From assembly GCA_001468925.1 (NCBI GenBank), contig LDIX01000002.1:5119-58828 (forward strand): 53,710 nt of DNA. The letters run 5' to 3'. Numbering within the stretch: the stretch's first letter is position 1; every line of letters begins with the position of its first letter. Both the position numbers and the translations under genes were made by a program. The stretch is from a candidate division TM6 bacterium UASB340 (lineage in GTDB: Bacteria; Babelota; Babeliae; Babelales; UASB340). Under the pieces are notes generated by a model. The model was not told the DNA's origin. It saw only the letters and a program-made list of their open reading frames with translations, and ran no database searches. Below, piece after piece: positions 14,155-24,253 of the stretch.

Positions 14155-15705
14155 TTATTGTTTTTTCTTATTCATCAATTCCCAGAATTCGTCATTAGTT
14201 TTTGCTTCACGCATTTTCTCAATTAAGAATTCCATACCTTCAACGGTATTCATTGTACCCAATAATTTTTGAAGTATCCACATTCTCTTTCTATTTTCAT
14301 CAGAGAGTAATAACTCTTCTCGACGAGTTCCGGAAGGAACAAGATCAAATGCCGGATAAACTCTTCTATTTGAAAGTTTACGTGTAAGATGTATTTCCAT
14401 GTTACCCGTACCTTTAAACTCTTCAAATATAACTTCGTCCATCTTAGATCCGGTTTCTACAAGGGCTGTAGCTATAATTGTAAGAGATCCACCCTCTTCT
14501 ACATTTCTTGCAGCACCAAAAAATCTTTTTGGTCTTTGAAGCGCATTGGCATCAATACCGCCTGTAAGAACTCTACCCGAAGCCGGAGCCAATGTATTAT
14601 AAGCTCTGGCCAAACGAGTTAATGAATCAAGTAAAATTACTACATCGCGTCCGCATTCAACAAGTCGCTTTGCTTTTTCTAAAACAATTTCAGCAACTTG
14701 CACATGTCGTGTTGCATATTCATCAAATGTAGAACTTACGACTTCCGCTTTTACAGAACGTTGCATGTCGGTTACTTCTTCAGGACGTTCATCAATTAAA
14801 AGCATAAGCATAATAACATCAGGATGATTTTTAATAATTGTATTCGCTATTTCTTTTAATAACTGAGTTTTACCGGTTTTTGGTGGAGCAACAATCATAC
14901 CACGTTGTCCCATACCGATTGGGGTAAAAATATCCATTAATCTTGTAGAGATTATTGCAGGTTCACCCTCAAGATTAAATTTTTTATTAGGGAATATTGG
15001 AGTTAAGTTTTCAAAAACAGTTTTGTGATACCCCGCAGATGGCGACTGAAAATTTACACTATCAATTCTTTGTAATGCAAAATACTTTTCACCTTCTTTA
15101 GGTTTTCTTAGTGTTCCCTTAACAACATCCCCAGTTCTTAAACCGAAGCGTTTAATATGAATTGGTGAAACATAAATATCGTCAGGTCCGGGAATATAAT
15201 TAAACTTTGGAGAACGTAAAAAACCAAATCCGTCAGGCAATCTTTCCAAGATACCATCACCAAAAATATCAACTTTTTTATCGGACTGAGTTTCAAGAAT
15301 TTTAAAAATAATAGTCTGTTTTTTTAATGATACAACTTCAGGAATTCCCAAACTTTGAGCATATTTTATAAGCTCAGTAATAGGCATATCTTTTAATTCC
15401 TGAACATTTATAGCTTTTTTTGGATCTCTGGATTCATTTGATGAATCCATATCATTTGAAACTTCTTTTGAAGAAACATCTTTTTTTTCAGTACGAACTT
15501 TTCTTTTATATCCGCCTCTTGCAGGGCTACTTGTGGCAATTTCATCTTCATTGCCAACAAAAATACCTACCTTTGAATCAGAATTTTGTTCATCTTGATT
15601 AAATCTTTGTTCATCATTAGTCGAATCTTGATCCAAATCATTTTTTAACTCTTTATCATCACGTATCATTAATTTACCTCTTAGAGACTTTTTTGAATTA
15701 TTCAT
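14155..15705 (-). CDS. rho: transcription termination factor Rho
   Basis: Hexameric RNA-dependent ATPase that ends transcription. The 516-residue protein is longer than the E. coli one because of a charged, low-complexity N terminus (about 1-95). The N-terminal domain begins near [20 protein letters not shown] (101-120). The cold-shock-like primary RNA-binding domain has DGFGFLR and the ATPase has APPKTGKT (273-280, Walker A) and [14 protein letters not shown] (Walker B). Two starts are possible: ATG at 15705 with GGAGGG 11 bases upstream, and an in-frame ATG 36 bases later with GAGG seven bases upstream; I keep the first. It sits between secF and tsaD on the same strand. Confidence 0.95.
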   Translation of the reverse strand: MNNSKKSLRGKLMIRDDKELKNDLDQDSTNDEQRFNQDEQNSDSKVGIFVGNEDEIATSSPARGGYKRKVRTEKKDVSSKEVSNDMDSSNESRDPKKAINVQELKDMPITELIKYAQSLGIPEVVSLKKQTIIFKILETQSDKKVDIFGDGILERLPDGFGFLRSPKFNYIPGPDDIYVSPIHIKRFGLRTGDVVKGTLRKPKEGEKYFALQRIDSVNFQSPSAGYHKTVFENLTPIFPNKKFNLEGEPAIISTRLMDIFTPIGMGQRGMIVAPPKTGKTQLLKEIANTIIKNHPDVIMLMLLIDERPEEVTDMQRSVKAEVVSSTFDEYATRHVQVAEIVLEKAKRLVECGRDVVILLDSLTRLARAYNTLAPASGRVLTGGIDANALQRPKRFFGAARNVEEGGSLTIIATALVETGSKMDEVIFEEFKGTGNMEIHLTRKLSNRRVYPAFDLVPSGTRREELLLSDENRKRMWILQKLLGTMNTVEGMEFLIEKMREAKTNDEFWELMNKKKQ

Positions 15706-15755
15706 CAGATTTTAAACCCTCCACAAATTTAAAATAACCTCCATTAAATTTTTAA

Positions 15756-16640
15756 TTAAAGAACCTCTTTTTTATGAGCGGCTCGTTGCTCAAGATATAT
15801 CATAACAGGACTTGCAATATAAATGGAAGAATATGTTCCAAAAATAATACCAAGCATCATTACAAAAGAAAATCCTCTTAATGATTCACCACCCAAAACA
15901 TAAAAAGCTATTACGGAAAGCAATGTTGAAAAACTTGTAAGTAAAGTTCTTCTCAATGTCTGATTTATACTTATATTTACAATATCATTTAAAGTGTGAT
16001 CTTTCATTTTTTTAACATTATCACGAATTCTGCTAAATATTACGATAGTATCATTTATTGAATAACCTAATATTGCCAATATTGCAGCCAAAACAGATAA
16101 TGAAATTTGTTCTTTAAATAGCAATATACAAACAAGAACAGCAAGCATATCGTGACATAAAGCCACAACAGCTCCAACACCGTAAGCAAATTTTGATCTT
16201 ATTGCAACATATAGCAATATCGCTAGAATTGATAACAACACGGCAAAAATTGCATTTTTTTTCATATCTTTGCCAACTTCAGCACCAATCCAATCAATAT
16301 GAGTAACTGTCATTGTGTTTCCAGGAGTAGCAGCATCAACAGCCATTCTAAATTTATCTTCAAGACCTTCAACAGTAACCCCGCCAAGTTTTACGATAAA
16401 ATTTTTACCGTCTTTACCAATGCTTTGAATTACCGAATCTTGCCAACCTTGGCTTGAAATTGCATTTCTTAAAACACCAATATCTATACTTTTTTCAAAA
16501 GAAATATTAATTTCTGCACCACCGGCAAAATCTATTGCATATTTAAATCCACCTTGCATAAAATAAGCAACAAGACCTGAAGCTATTAATGCCAATGAAA
16601 AAAACATACAGGCTGATTTGTACTTTAAAAAATCAATCAT
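15756..16640 (-). CDS. secF: protein translocase subunit SecF
   Basis: Membrane component that, with SecD, uses the proton or sodium gradient to help SecYEG export proteins. The 294-residue protein has an N-terminal helix, the FAGGAEINISFE periplasmic signature (about 38-49), and five more helices, with the conserved SINDTIVIFSRIRDN motif near residues 195-209 in the SecF-type RND region. SecD is not adjacent, and the upstream gene is rpmA. It is therefore a separate SecF and not a SecDF fusion. rho follows after 50 bases. It supports the many exported proteins of this window. Confidence 0.94.
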   Translation of the reverse strand: MIDFLKYKSACMFFSLALIASGLVAYFMQGGFKYAIDFAGGAEINISFEKSIDIGVLRNAISSQGWQDSVIQSIGKDGKNFIVKLGGVTVEGLEDKFRMAVDAATPGNTMTVTHIDWIGAEVGKDMKKNAIFAVLLSILAILLYVAIRSKFAYGVGAVVALCHDMLAVLVCILLFKEQISLSVLAAILAILGYSINDTIVIFSRIRDNVKKMKDHTLNDIVNISINQTLRRTLLTSFSTLLSVIAFYVLGGESLRGFSFVMMLGIIFGTYSSIYIASPVMIYLEQRAAHKKEVL

Positions 16641-16662
16641 GATTCCTACTCTTCCTTAAAAA

Positions 16663-16923
16663 CTAAGCCAATTGATCAATAACTGAAACAAACTGTCTGC
16701 CTTTCAAACCTTTGTAATATTTTACAAAGCCAGATTTTACAGCAAAAAGAGTGTCATCTTTGCCCATTTTTACTCCGTTGCCTGGATGGATTTTTGTCCC
16801 TCTTTGGCGAAATAAAATATTTCCAGGTATTACAACTTCACCTGCAAATTTTTTACAGCCTAAACGTTTACTTTGACTCTCGCGACCATTACTAGTTGAA
16901 CCACCGGTTTTACTCGTTGCCAT
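16663..16923 (-). CDS. rpmA: 50S ribosomal protein L27
   Basis: A small ribosomal protein reaching the peptidyl-transferase centre. The 86-residue sequence opens with [20 protein letters not shown], very like the family consensus, followed by the typical GxIIxRQRGTxxHPGxNVGxGxDxTLFA pattern ([20 protein letters not shown]). rplU, which usually precedes rpmA, is not next to it. secF follows 22 bases downstream and polA lies 131 bases upstream. Confidence 0.96.
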   Translation of the reverse strand: MATSKTGGSTSNGRESQSKRLGCKKFAGEVVIPGNILFRQRGTKIHPGNGVKMGKDDTLFAVKSGFVKYYKGLKGRQFVSVIDQLA

Positions 16924-17054
16924 CTTAAATATCCTTTATTTTTAATAAGAAATAATTAAAAAGATCTTACAAACTTTATATTTTCTATTTTTAACGAATT
17001 TGCCTAAAAAAGACAAAAATATTGTGCCTTGTTTTTCAACAAAAGTCAAAGGGT

Positions 17055-19874
17055 TTATTTCGTTACTGACTCCCAATTCTTGCCAATTTTTGTAGCCACT
17101 TTTAACGGAATTATCCAATTTTCAACAGTTTCCATCTCTTTTTTAATAATTTTTTCAACAAACTCGACCTGTTCATTTGGAACCTGAAGAACCAATTCAT
17201 CGTGAATTTGTAATATAATTTTTGCGCTCTGGTACTTCTCTTCCAGCTTTTTATGAATATTTATCATAGCTTTTTTTATTAATTCGGCTGAAGTACCTTG
17301 CACCGGACTATTTACGGCAATTCTTGCAGCTGCTTGATACAAATTTTTATTCTGCTCATGCAAACCTGAAACATACCTACGCCTACCCATTAATGTTTGA
17401 GTAAAGCCATCTTCTTTAGCTTTCTTAATAGTAGATTCTATCCAAGATGCAACACCCTTATATGCATCAAAATATTTATCTATATATTCTTTTGCCTGAG
17501 ACTGTTTTATATCTAAATCTTTTGACAAGCCATATGGTGTCAATCCGTAAATAATACTAAAATTTATTTTTTTACCAATCTGTCTTTGTTCATGTGTAAC
17601 TTTATCTATGGAAACATTAAATATTTGGCTTGCCGTTTTTGCGTGTATATCTTGATCTTGATCAAAAGCTTCTATTAAATGTTCATCTTTTGTCATATGA
17701 GCTAAAACACGAAGTTCTATCTGCGAATAGTCTGCAGATAAAAAAGACATACCCCTATCGGCCAAAAATGCCGATCTAATTTTTATACCATGATCAGACG
17801 AGACCGGTATATTTTGTAAATTAGGGTTTGAACTTGAAAGTCTACCTGTGGCAACCATTGTTTGGCTATAAGATGTATGCACTTTTCCAGTATTTGGGTT
17901 TATTTCATCTATTAGCGTTTGTACATAAGTACTTAGTAATTTTGATAACTCTCTATAATTTAAAATAAGTCCGGGTATTGGATGAATTTTACTTAATTCC
18001 TCAAGAACTTCTTGGTCAGTTCCACGGGTCCCTTTATGCGTTTTTTTTACTATAGGCAACTTTAAAACATCAAATAAAAGTTCCTGCACCTGCTGTGGAG
18101 AATTTAAATTTATATCATGATATTTTTTATTATAATTTTCTTCTATAAATGCAAATATTTTTCGTTCAACAATTTTTAAATCATGCATTATTTCTTTGCC
18201 TATTTCTTTTAATTTTTCCGGATCAAGTTTAATTCCGCATAGTTCCATATCAAACAAAACAAAAGATAATGGCATCTCCAAGTCAATAAATATTTTATAT
18301 AGCTTAGAATTATTTTTTAATTCTTTTTCAAGTATGGGTTTTAATTTAAATGTTTGTAATGCATCATAAGCTGCATATTCGGAAGCCTCTTTTATAGGAA
18401 CCTGTTTAAATGTTTTATACTTATTTTTTAAAATTTGTTCAAAAGTGCTCATTGGCTCATTAAGATATTTTACAGATAATACCTTTAAATTAATTTTATC
18501 ATCTTCTTTTTTTAGTAAACTTGCAGCTATTAAGGTATCAAATGTAATATTTTTAAAATCTGCGCCATATTGTTTTAAAACAAGCAAATCAAACTTGGCA
18601 TTATGAAATATTTTTTCAATCTTATTACTTAAAAATATTGGTTTTAATTTTTCAAGTGTTGATTTAAGATCAAGCTGTTTTACAGAGCTATCTTCATGCG
18701 AAAGCGGGATGTAATAGGCTTCGTTCTTATTAAAAGCAAAAGATATTCCAACTAATTCGTCACGCAGCGGCCTAATGCCTGTAGTTTCTGTGTCTATTGC
18801 AATTTCATCAGAATTTTTTAAATTTTCAATCAACTTATCAAGAGACTCTTCGGTTAATACAATATGGCAATCCCACTCTGTTTTTTTTCTTTTATCTACT
18901 TCCAGCACAATGTCATCATTTTTTTTAAAACTATCAAATAACGAAAGTTGAACAGCATGTTTTTTATCTTCAACTTTTTCCTGAATCCCAATATAATTTT
19001 CTACAGCCTTATGACCAAATATTTTTTTTAAATCATTTAGCAAAGACTTAAATTCAAGTTTTTCAAATATTTCTGCCGCCTTTATTAAATTATTTTTATC
19101 GAATTCAAAATCTTTTTTATGTAAAGCCAAATCATAATATTTTAATAAAAAAAGTTTTAAACTTAAAAAAGCATTATCTTTGTTTTCGCTGAGTAAATTT
19201 CTGGTTCTTTCTTTTTTTATTTTATCCAAATTTGCATAAAGATCTTCCAACGATTCAAATTGATTAACCAAATCCAATGCCGTCTTTTTACCAATTCCAA
19301 AAACACCCGGAATATTATCGGAAGTATCACCAAGTAAAGCATAAAAAAATGGTACTTTTTCGGGACTCAAGCCCTTAGCTTTTTCAAAACTTTTAGCATC
19401 AATTATTTCTTCTTTAAATGGATCGTAAATAATTATTTTATCAGATAAAAGCTGATATAAATCTTTATCCGGACCAACTATAACCACCTGTTCACCGCGA
19501 TAATCTTTTGCAATAGAACCGATTAAATCATCAGCTTCATAACCGGTTTTTGATATTTGTTTTAATTCAATATTTTTTGCGAATTCAGTTATATATTCTT
19601 TTTGTACAAATAAATCACTTGGCGGTGCTTGACGTGTGGCCTTGTATGGTTCATAAATTTCAGATCTAAAAGTTTTACCCTTGCTATCCCAAACAATTGC
19701 AAAATGCTGTGGATCAAAAATATCTATAAGTCTTTTTATTGTACGACAAAAGCCATAAACAGCTTGTACGCCAATACCACTTGATGTTTGTAAAGGACGT
19801 AAACCATAATAGGACCTATACAAAATATAAGAGCCATCTATTAAAAAAAGGGCATCTTTTTTAATTCTATGCAC
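17055..19874 (-). CDS. polA: DNA polymerase I
   Basis: Fills gaps and removes RNA primers. The 939-residue protein has all three domains. 5'-3' exonuclease: ALFLIDGSYILYRSYYG (8-24), EADDLIGSIA (113-122) and GDTSDNIPG (182-190). The 3'-5' proofreading domain appears intact, with Asp361 and Glu363 in AIDTETTG, then HNAKFD and YAAYDALQTF. Polymerase: SADYSQIELRVLAHM (motif A), the O-helix region RQIGKKINFSIIYGLTPYG and QIHDELVLQVP (motif C). The proofreading residues are conserved, unlike in some reduced genomes. The start at 19874 matches the family N terminus. ruvX is divergent upstream. Confidence 0.97.
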   Translation of the reverse strand: MHRIKKDALFLIDGSYILYRSYYGLRPLQTSSGIGVQAVYGFCRTIKRLIDIFDPQHFAIVWDSKGKTFRSEIYEPYKATRQAPPSDLFVQKEYITEFAKNIELKQISKTGYEADDLIGSIAKDYRGEQVVIVGPDKDLYQLLSDKIIIYDPFKEEIIDAKSFEKAKGLSPEKVPFFYALLGDTSDNIPGVFGIGKKTALDLVNQFESLEDLYANLDKIKKERTRNLLSENKDNAFLSLKLFLLKYYDLALHKKDFEFDKNNLIKAAEIFEKLEFKSLLNDLKKIFGHKAVENYIGIQEKVEDKKHAVQLSLFDSFKKNDDIVLEVDKRKKTEWDCHIVLTEESLDKLIENLKNSDEIAIDTETTGIRPLRDELVGISFAFNKNEAYYIPLSHEDSSVKQLDLKSTLEKLKPIFLSNKIEKIFHNAKFDLLVLKQYGADFKNITFDTLIAASLLKKEDDKINLKVLSVKYLNEPMSTFEQILKNKYKTFKQVPIKEASEYAAYDALQTFKLKPILEKELKNNSKLYKIFIDLEMPLSFVLFDMELCGIKLDPEKLKEIGKEIMHDLKIVERKIFAFIEENYNKKYHDINLNSPQQVQELLFDVLKLPIVKKTHKGTRGTDQEVLEELSKIHPIPGLILNYRELSKLLSTYVQTLIDEINPNTGKVHTSYSQTMVATGRLSSSNPNLQNIPVSSDHGIKIRSAFLADRGMSFLSADYSQIELRVLAHMTKDEHLIEAFDQDQDIHAKTASQIFNVSIDKVTHEQRQIGKKINFSIIYGLTPYGLSKDLDIKQSQAKEYIDKYFDAYKGVASWIESTIKKAKEDGFTQTLMGRRRYVSGLHEQNKNLYQAAARIAVNSPVQGTSAELIKKAMINIHKKLEEKYQSAKIILQIHDELVLQVPNEQVEFVEKIIKKEMETVENWIIPLKVATKIGKNWESVTK

Positions 19875-19965
19875 ATGAGTCCTTTCTAAATATTTGAAAA
19901 TCTATATAAAATATATTTATATGAATAATACCATTTTGCAAAAAATTATTAATAATAGGTGGTTT

Positions 19966-20394
19966 ATGAAAATTCTTGCTTTAGACCTTGGTGATAAATG
20001 GGTAGGTTCTGCAATATCTGATGGATTGGGTATAACCTGTAAACCATATAAAACTGTAGATGTGGAAATGACAGAAAGTTTTTTAGAAACCGTTATTAAA
20101 GAAGAAGATATATCAACAATAGTAATAGGTAAACCAACAACATTTTCAGGACTTGATAGCGAACAAACAAAGAAAATAATTAATGCGGCCAAAGAACTTG
20201 AAGAAAAAATAAATCCTAAATTTAATAATCAAATAAAATGGATTCTTTGGGACGAAAGATTAAGTAGCAAAAGGGCCGAAAGCTTAAATACAAAAAAAAT
20301 AAAAACTAAAGAAGATAAAATTAAAAGCCACTCTGTTGCAGCTGCATTTATTTTACAAAGTTATTTGGACAACAAAGCTTTTCAACAATTTTAA
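19966..20394 (+). CDS. ruvX: putative pre-16S rRNA nuclease RuvX/YqgF
   Basis: RNase H-fold protein thought to trim the 5' end of 16S rRNA. The ATG at 19966 is chosen (142 residues, MKILALDLGDKWVGSAISDG) because it matches the family start and has AGGTGG just upstream; an ATG at 19894 would add 24 AT-rich residues. The LDLGDKWVG motif carries the first catalytic Asp, VIGKPTTFSG matches the family's VVGLPxxxxG, and WDERLSSKRAE contains the conserved DER/LSS. The C-terminal KSHSVAAAFILQSYL holds the family's usual D(x)AAAxxILQ with Asp replaced by Ser or His, which may be tolerated. Divergent from polA. Confidence 0.9.
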   Translation: MKILALDLGDKWVGSAISDGLGITCKPYKTVDVEMTESFLETVIKEEDISTIVIGKPTTFSGLDSEQTKKIINAAKELEEKINPKFNNQIKWILWDERLSSKRAESLNTKKIKTKEDKIKSHSVAAAFILQSYLDNKAFQQF

Positions 20395-20424
20395 ATATTG
20401 GGTTTAAATTAATTTATCTAATCT

Positions 20425-20454
20425 TTTACAAAATATAAAAAAAATGGTTATATT
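20425..20454 (+). promoter_or_regulatory. putative promoter for the zinc-ribbon gene and tsaB
   Basis: TTTACA at 20425-20430 and TATATT at 20449-20454 are 18 bases apart, about 50 bases before the zinc-ribbon start. Assigned by eye. Confidence 0.4.
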
Positions 20455-20503
20455 ATAAAAATAGGGTTTAAGAGTTTTTTTCCTTTGCCTGGAGGGAATC
20501 AGT

Positions 20504-20686
20504 ATGAAGTGTCCAAAGTGTGACGGATTGATGGTCATGCAATCATTCTTTGATCACTTCATTAATTTTGAAGGCTGGAAATGTCTTAATTGTGGCAAAA
20601 TTATAGAAAAAAAAGAGCACACAATAAAAGATGACGCGTTTAGTATTTTTTATCAAAAACAAAAATTAAAAAAACACAGTTCTTAG
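20504..20686 (+). CDS. small zinc-ribbon protein
   Basis: Sixty residues with two CxxC knuckles: Cys3/Cys6 in CPKC and Cys27/Cys30 in CLNC, about 20 residues apart, so a single zinc should be bound. A basic Lys-rich tail follows. GGAGGGAATCAG just upstream is a very strong ribosome site and decides the start. tsaB begins six bases after its stop. The family is not recognised; similar small zinc ribbons act as accessory nucleic-acid or protein binders. Confidence 0.78.
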   Translation: MKCPKCDGLMVMQSFFDHFINFEGWKCLNCGKIIEKKEHTIKDDAFSIFYQKQKLKKHSS

Positions 20687-20692
20687 TTTTTT

Positions 20693-21397
20693 ATGAATAA
20701 TATATATTTTTTAAGCATTCAAGGTAGTTACTCTCTTTTAGATATATCTCTTTTTAATAACTCAAATATAATCAAAAATATCAAAGAAGATAATTTTAAA
20801 GCAAGTTCTCTATTAATCCCAATCATTCAGAATCTATTAAAAGAAAATAATTTAAAACTGGAAAATTTAGCTTTTATTGCCACAGACCAAGGACCGGGTG
20901 CATTTACATCTTTAAGAATAACAATTAGTACGGTAAATGGCCTAAGTTTTGCAAGCAAAATTCCATTAATAGGTATAGACGGCCTTGATGCAATATCAAC
21001 TCAAGCCTTAAAACAGATAAATAATCAACAAAAAACAGACATTATAGTTGCTCTTTTAAATGCTTATAATGACGATGTTTATTACAAAATAAATTCAGAT
21101 AAAATCGAAAATCAAAAAGGTTATAAAAAAATAGATTTACTATTAAGTGATTTAAAAAATAATTTTGAAAATCAAAAAATAATTTTTATTGGCAATGCCG
21201 TAAATTTACACAAAGATAAAATCTTAAATATTTTTGATGAAAATTCAGCTTTTATAGATATTCAAAATGCAAGTTCACAGGAAATAGCATTAATAGCTTT
21301 AGATAAATTTAAAAAAGATAAAAACAGTTTATCTTTCAAGCTAACGCCTCTTTACTTGAAATCTCAAAATTTTGCCATAAGACCAACTAAAAAATAA
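20693..21397 (+). CDS. tsaB: TsaB, t6A biosynthesis partner of TsaD
   Basis: Inactive ASKHA-fold paralogue that forms the TsaB-TsaD core of the t6A machine. The 234-residue protein shows the diagnostic DQGPGAFTSLRITISTVNGL (about 63-82) and a degenerate N-terminal nucleotide fold (FLSIQGSYSLLDISLF). The C-terminal half ends in PLYLKSQNFAIRP, typical of the family. TsaC and TsaE are not in the window. It begins six bases after the zinc-ribbon gene and its stop abuts the stop of convergent rsmE with no spacer, so no terminator can lie between them. Confidence 0.93.
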   Translation: MNNIYFLSIQGSYSLLDISLFNNSNIIKNIKEDNFKASSLLIPIIQNLLKENNLKLENLAFIATDQGPGAFTSLRITISTVNGLSFASKIPLIGIDGLDAISTQALKQINNQQKTDIIVALLNAYNDDVYYKINSDKIENQKGYKKIDLLLSDLKNNFENQKIIFIGNAVNLHKDKILNIFDENSAFIDIQNASSQEIALIALDKFKKDKNSLSFKLTPLYLKSQNFAIRPTKK

Positions 21398-22159
21398 CTA
21401 TTTTGTCACAATTCGTATAAAACCAAGACCGACTGTAACAGCTTCTTGTGATCGTAATATTGTTTGAGTTAAAGAATAACCGGCAAAATTACTTTCCTTA
21501 AAATTTGAAATTTCAGAGTCTGAAAATCCACCCTCGGGACCAAAGACCAATACAATTTTTTCTTGAAAGTTTTTTGTTAATTCTTTTATTAATTCTGTAG
21601 CTTTAATCTGATCTGATTCAAAAAATATTTTCTTATAATTTTTATTTTTTGCATATTTTAAATATTCAGAAATTTTTATAGGTTCATATAATTCGGGTAA
21701 ACAATAATTTTTTGACTGCTCACAGGCCGCTATTATTATTTTTTTCAAACGATCTATTTCTTTTTGACCTGCCCACTTTTGTTGACACTTATCAGTTAAT
21801 ATAGGTTGAATTACTGTAGCTCCAAGTGCAGATGCGTTATAAATAAGTTCTTCAAAAGAGCTTTTTTTTACAAGCCCGGTGCACAAAATTATTTCTGGTT
21901 CTAATTTTTTATTTTTATTTTTTTCTAAAATTTTTAAAAATACAGATTTATTATTTTTAAAAGTCTGGGATAAAAGTTCGACAAGAATATTTATATTTTT
22001 ATCAAAAAAGATAATATTATCAGATTCAGATAAACGTAGAATATTTGTAATTCTTGAATATATTAATTTATCTTTTAATTCAAAAGTTTGATTAATATTT
22101 AAATTAGATGTTAACTCTGTTAAATTTTCTAAAAATATAGAAAATGTATGCTTACTCAT
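21398..22159 (-). CDS. rsmE: 16S rRNA (uracil-1498-N3)-methyltransferase RsmE
   Basis: SPOUT-class methyltransferase for U1498 of 16S rRNA. The 253-residue protein carries LVFGPEGGFSDSEI (about 208-221) and LTQTILRSQEAVTVGLG (about 233-249), the two C-terminal motifs that form the SAM-binding trefoil knot. The N-terminal part is the PUA-like domain. It follows a small exported-protein gene by eight bases on the same strand and converges on tsaB without a gap. Confidence 0.93.
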   Translation of the reverse strand: MSKHTFSIFLENLTELTSNLNINQTFELKDKLIYSRITNILRLSESDNIIFFDKNINILVELLSQTFKNNKSVFLKILEKNKNKKLEPEIILCTGLVKKSSFEELIYNASALGATVIQPILTDKCQQKWAGQKEIDRLKKIIIAACEQSKNYCLPELYEPIKISEYLKYAKNKNYKKIFFESDQIKATELIKELTKNFQEKIVLVFGPEGGFSDSEISNFKESNFAGYSLTQTILRSQEAVTVGLGFIRIVTK

Positions 22160-22167
22160 AATAAATT

Positions 22168-22515
22168 TTAATTAATTTTATTAGAATTACGCAAATATAT
22201 ATAAGCAACTATTGCTGAAGCTGTAACCGCTGAGCCTATTATATATTTATTTTTATTTTCAGATATATGCGAATAAATAATTTCTTTTATAAAATCGCAT
22301 CTTTCACGCGGTGTCATTTCAGACATAATGTCAAAAAAAAGCTTTATATCTTCTTTTATTTTACTAATTTTAGATTCTTCTGAATTTGGAGACATTTTTG
22401 CTAAATCAAAATCTACTTCAGTTACATCTTCAGCTTGTGCTGCAAAATTTTGTGTGTTGATAGTTATGCTAAAAAAAGCAATTATTATTAAAATATATAA
22501 TTTCTTTAAAAACAT
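22168..22515 (-). CDS. small exported or membrane-anchored protein
   Basis: A 115-residue protein with a signal peptide (about 1-26, LYILIIIAFFSITINTQNFAA) and a C-terminal membrane helix (about 90-108, KYIIGSAVTASAIVAYIYLR) followed by a short tail. The middle (about 30-85) is a charged helix with one cysteine. This suggests a protein exposed in the periplasm and anchored by its end. No family recognised. It is the first gene of a pair with rsmE (eight-base gap). Confidence 0.65.
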   Translation of the reverse strand: MFLKKLYILIIIAFFSITINTQNFAAQAEDVTEVDFDLAKMSPNSEESKISKIKEDIKLFFDIMSEMTPRERCDFIKEIIYSHISENKNKYIIGSAVTASAIVAYIYLRNSNKIN

Positions 22516-22598
22516 ATTAATTTCCTCTAATTTATTGATAATTAAATATTAAATCAAAATAAAAAAAAGTAAAAAGTATCGAATTTTAAAGGTAAAAA

Positions 22599-24185
22599 AT
22601 GAACAAAATATCAAAAAAAGGCCCAATTGCTTTGGTTATTTTAGATGGTTTTGGCTATAAAAATCAAGTTTTTGGAAATGCTATAAAAGCTGCAAAAATG
22701 CCTTTTTTTGAGTTTTTGCTCAAAAATTACCCCTCAACATTATTAAATGCATCGGGTAAAGCCGTTGGCCTTTTACCAAAATTTATTGGTAACTCTGAAG
22801 TTGGACATCTAACTATAGGTGCAGGCAGAATTATAAAATCTACTTTGGCAAAATTTAAAGAAGCAATAGACAACAAGAGTTTATTTCAAAATAAAATATT
22901 AATAAAAAATTTTAAAAAATTAAAAAAAAATAATAGTAATTTACACATAATTGGGCTCCTATCAGATGGTGGAGTTCATAGCCATGAATTCCAACTTCAT
23001 GCCCTATTAAAATTAGCGAAAAAACAAAATATCAAAAATATATATATTCACGTAATTTTGGACGGTAGAGATGTACCAGCCCAATCGGCAAATATATATT
23101 TTGAAAAATTAGATAAAATTTGTAAAAAACTAAATTTGGGAAAAATTGCATCAATTCATGGAAGATTTTACGCTATGGATCGCGATAATAACTGGCAAAG
23201 AACTAAAAAAAGTTATGACATTTTGTGTGATCCAAAAATTAAAGTCTCAAATTTAAAAAATTGGAAACAATTACTTAAAAATTCTTATGCAAAAAATATT
23301 ACTGATGAATTTTTTAATCCAACGTTACTTATAAAAAATGGACAAATAAAAACAGGCGATGGTGTAATTTTTTACAACTTTAGGCCTGATCGTTCAAGAC
23401 AGCTCACTCAAAGTTTTATAGATCCGGATTTTAATAAATTTAAAACTCAAAATTTAAATTCAACAAAAAATACACTTACATTTTTTATAACAACTACAAG
23501 ATATATGCAAAATTTTAAAAAATTTAATAATGATATTTTATTTGAACATGAAAAAATAGATCACACACTTTTAGATGAAATATCTACACAATCAAAAGCA
23601 AAAATATTTGTCATAGCAGAAACTGAAAAATATGCACATGTAACCTATTTTTTCAGGGGTATGAACGAGAAAAAATTGCCAAACGAAACATACAACTTAA
23701 TACCATCGATAAAAGCTAAAAATTATATAAACAATCCTGAAATGTCTGCAGATAAAATTACTGAAAAAGTTTTAGCTTCTTTAAAAAATAATCCGGCGAA
23801 TTTCTATTTAATTAATTATGCCAATGCAGATATGGTTGGACATTCCGGTGATTTTGATGCAACAGTAAAAGCTTGCGAATGTTTAGATGTACAAGTTAAA
23901 AAACTATATGACGAAATAGTTATAAATAAAAATGGAACAATATTTCTAACTTCTGATCATGGAAATGCCGAAGAAATGATAAATAAAAAAAATAAAGAAC
24001 TTATAACAGCTCATACAACAAATCCTGTTATTTTTTTAAAAATTAACCAAAAATCAAAAAAATATAAGCCCAAAATAATTAAATTTGGACCAATTAAGCT
24101 CGGATTATCAAATATAGCACCAACAATTTTACAATATTTAGGTCTAAAAATACCGAAAAAAATGATCAAAAAACAAATTATTTAA
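22599..24185 (+). CDS. gpmI: 2,3-bisphosphoglycerate-independent phosphoglycerate mutase
   Basis: Interconverts 3- and 2-phosphoglycerate in glycolysis. The 528-residue protein belongs to the alkaline-phosphatase superfamily. LVILDGFG (12-19) has metal-binding Asp16 and GNSEVGH (64-70) has the phosphoserine Ser66. The phosphotransferase part has DGRDVPAQSA and HGRFYAMDRDNNWQRT, and the C-terminal HGNAEEM motif gives further metal ligands. AAAGGT precedes the ATG. The size is normal for the Mn-dependent enzyme. Flanks are divergent rsmE and the exported kinase downstream. Confidence 0.95.
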   Translation: MNKISKKGPIALVILDGFGYKNQVFGNAIKAAKMPFFEFLLKNYPSTLLNASGKAVGLLPKFIGNSEVGHLTIGAGRIIKSTLAKFKEAIDNKSLFQNKILIKNFKKLKKNNSNLHIIGLLSDGGVHSHEFQLHALLKLAKKQNIKNIYIHVILDGRDVPAQSANIYFEKLDKICKKLNLGKIASIHGRFYAMDRDNNWQRTKKSYDILCDPKIKVSNLKNWKQLLKNSYAKNITDEFFNPTLLIKNGQIKTGDGVIFYNFRPDRSRQLTQSFIDPDFNKFKTQNLNSTKNTLTFFITTTRYMQNFKKFNNDILFEHEKIDHTLLDEISTQSKAKIFVIAETEKYAHVTYFFRGMNEKKLPNETYNLIPSIKAKNYINNPEMSADKITEKVLASLKNNPANFYLINYANADMVGHSGDFDATVKACECLDVQVKKLYDEIVINKNGTIFLTSDHGNAEEMINKKNKELITAHTTNPVIFLKINQKSKKYKPKIIKFGPIKLGLSNIAPTILQYLGLKIPKKMIKKQII

Positions 24186-24253
24186 TAATTTTTGAAAAAA
24201 TTATAACAAAATAATTAATAAAATTCGTTTTTTCTGCTATTTTACTAACCCAT

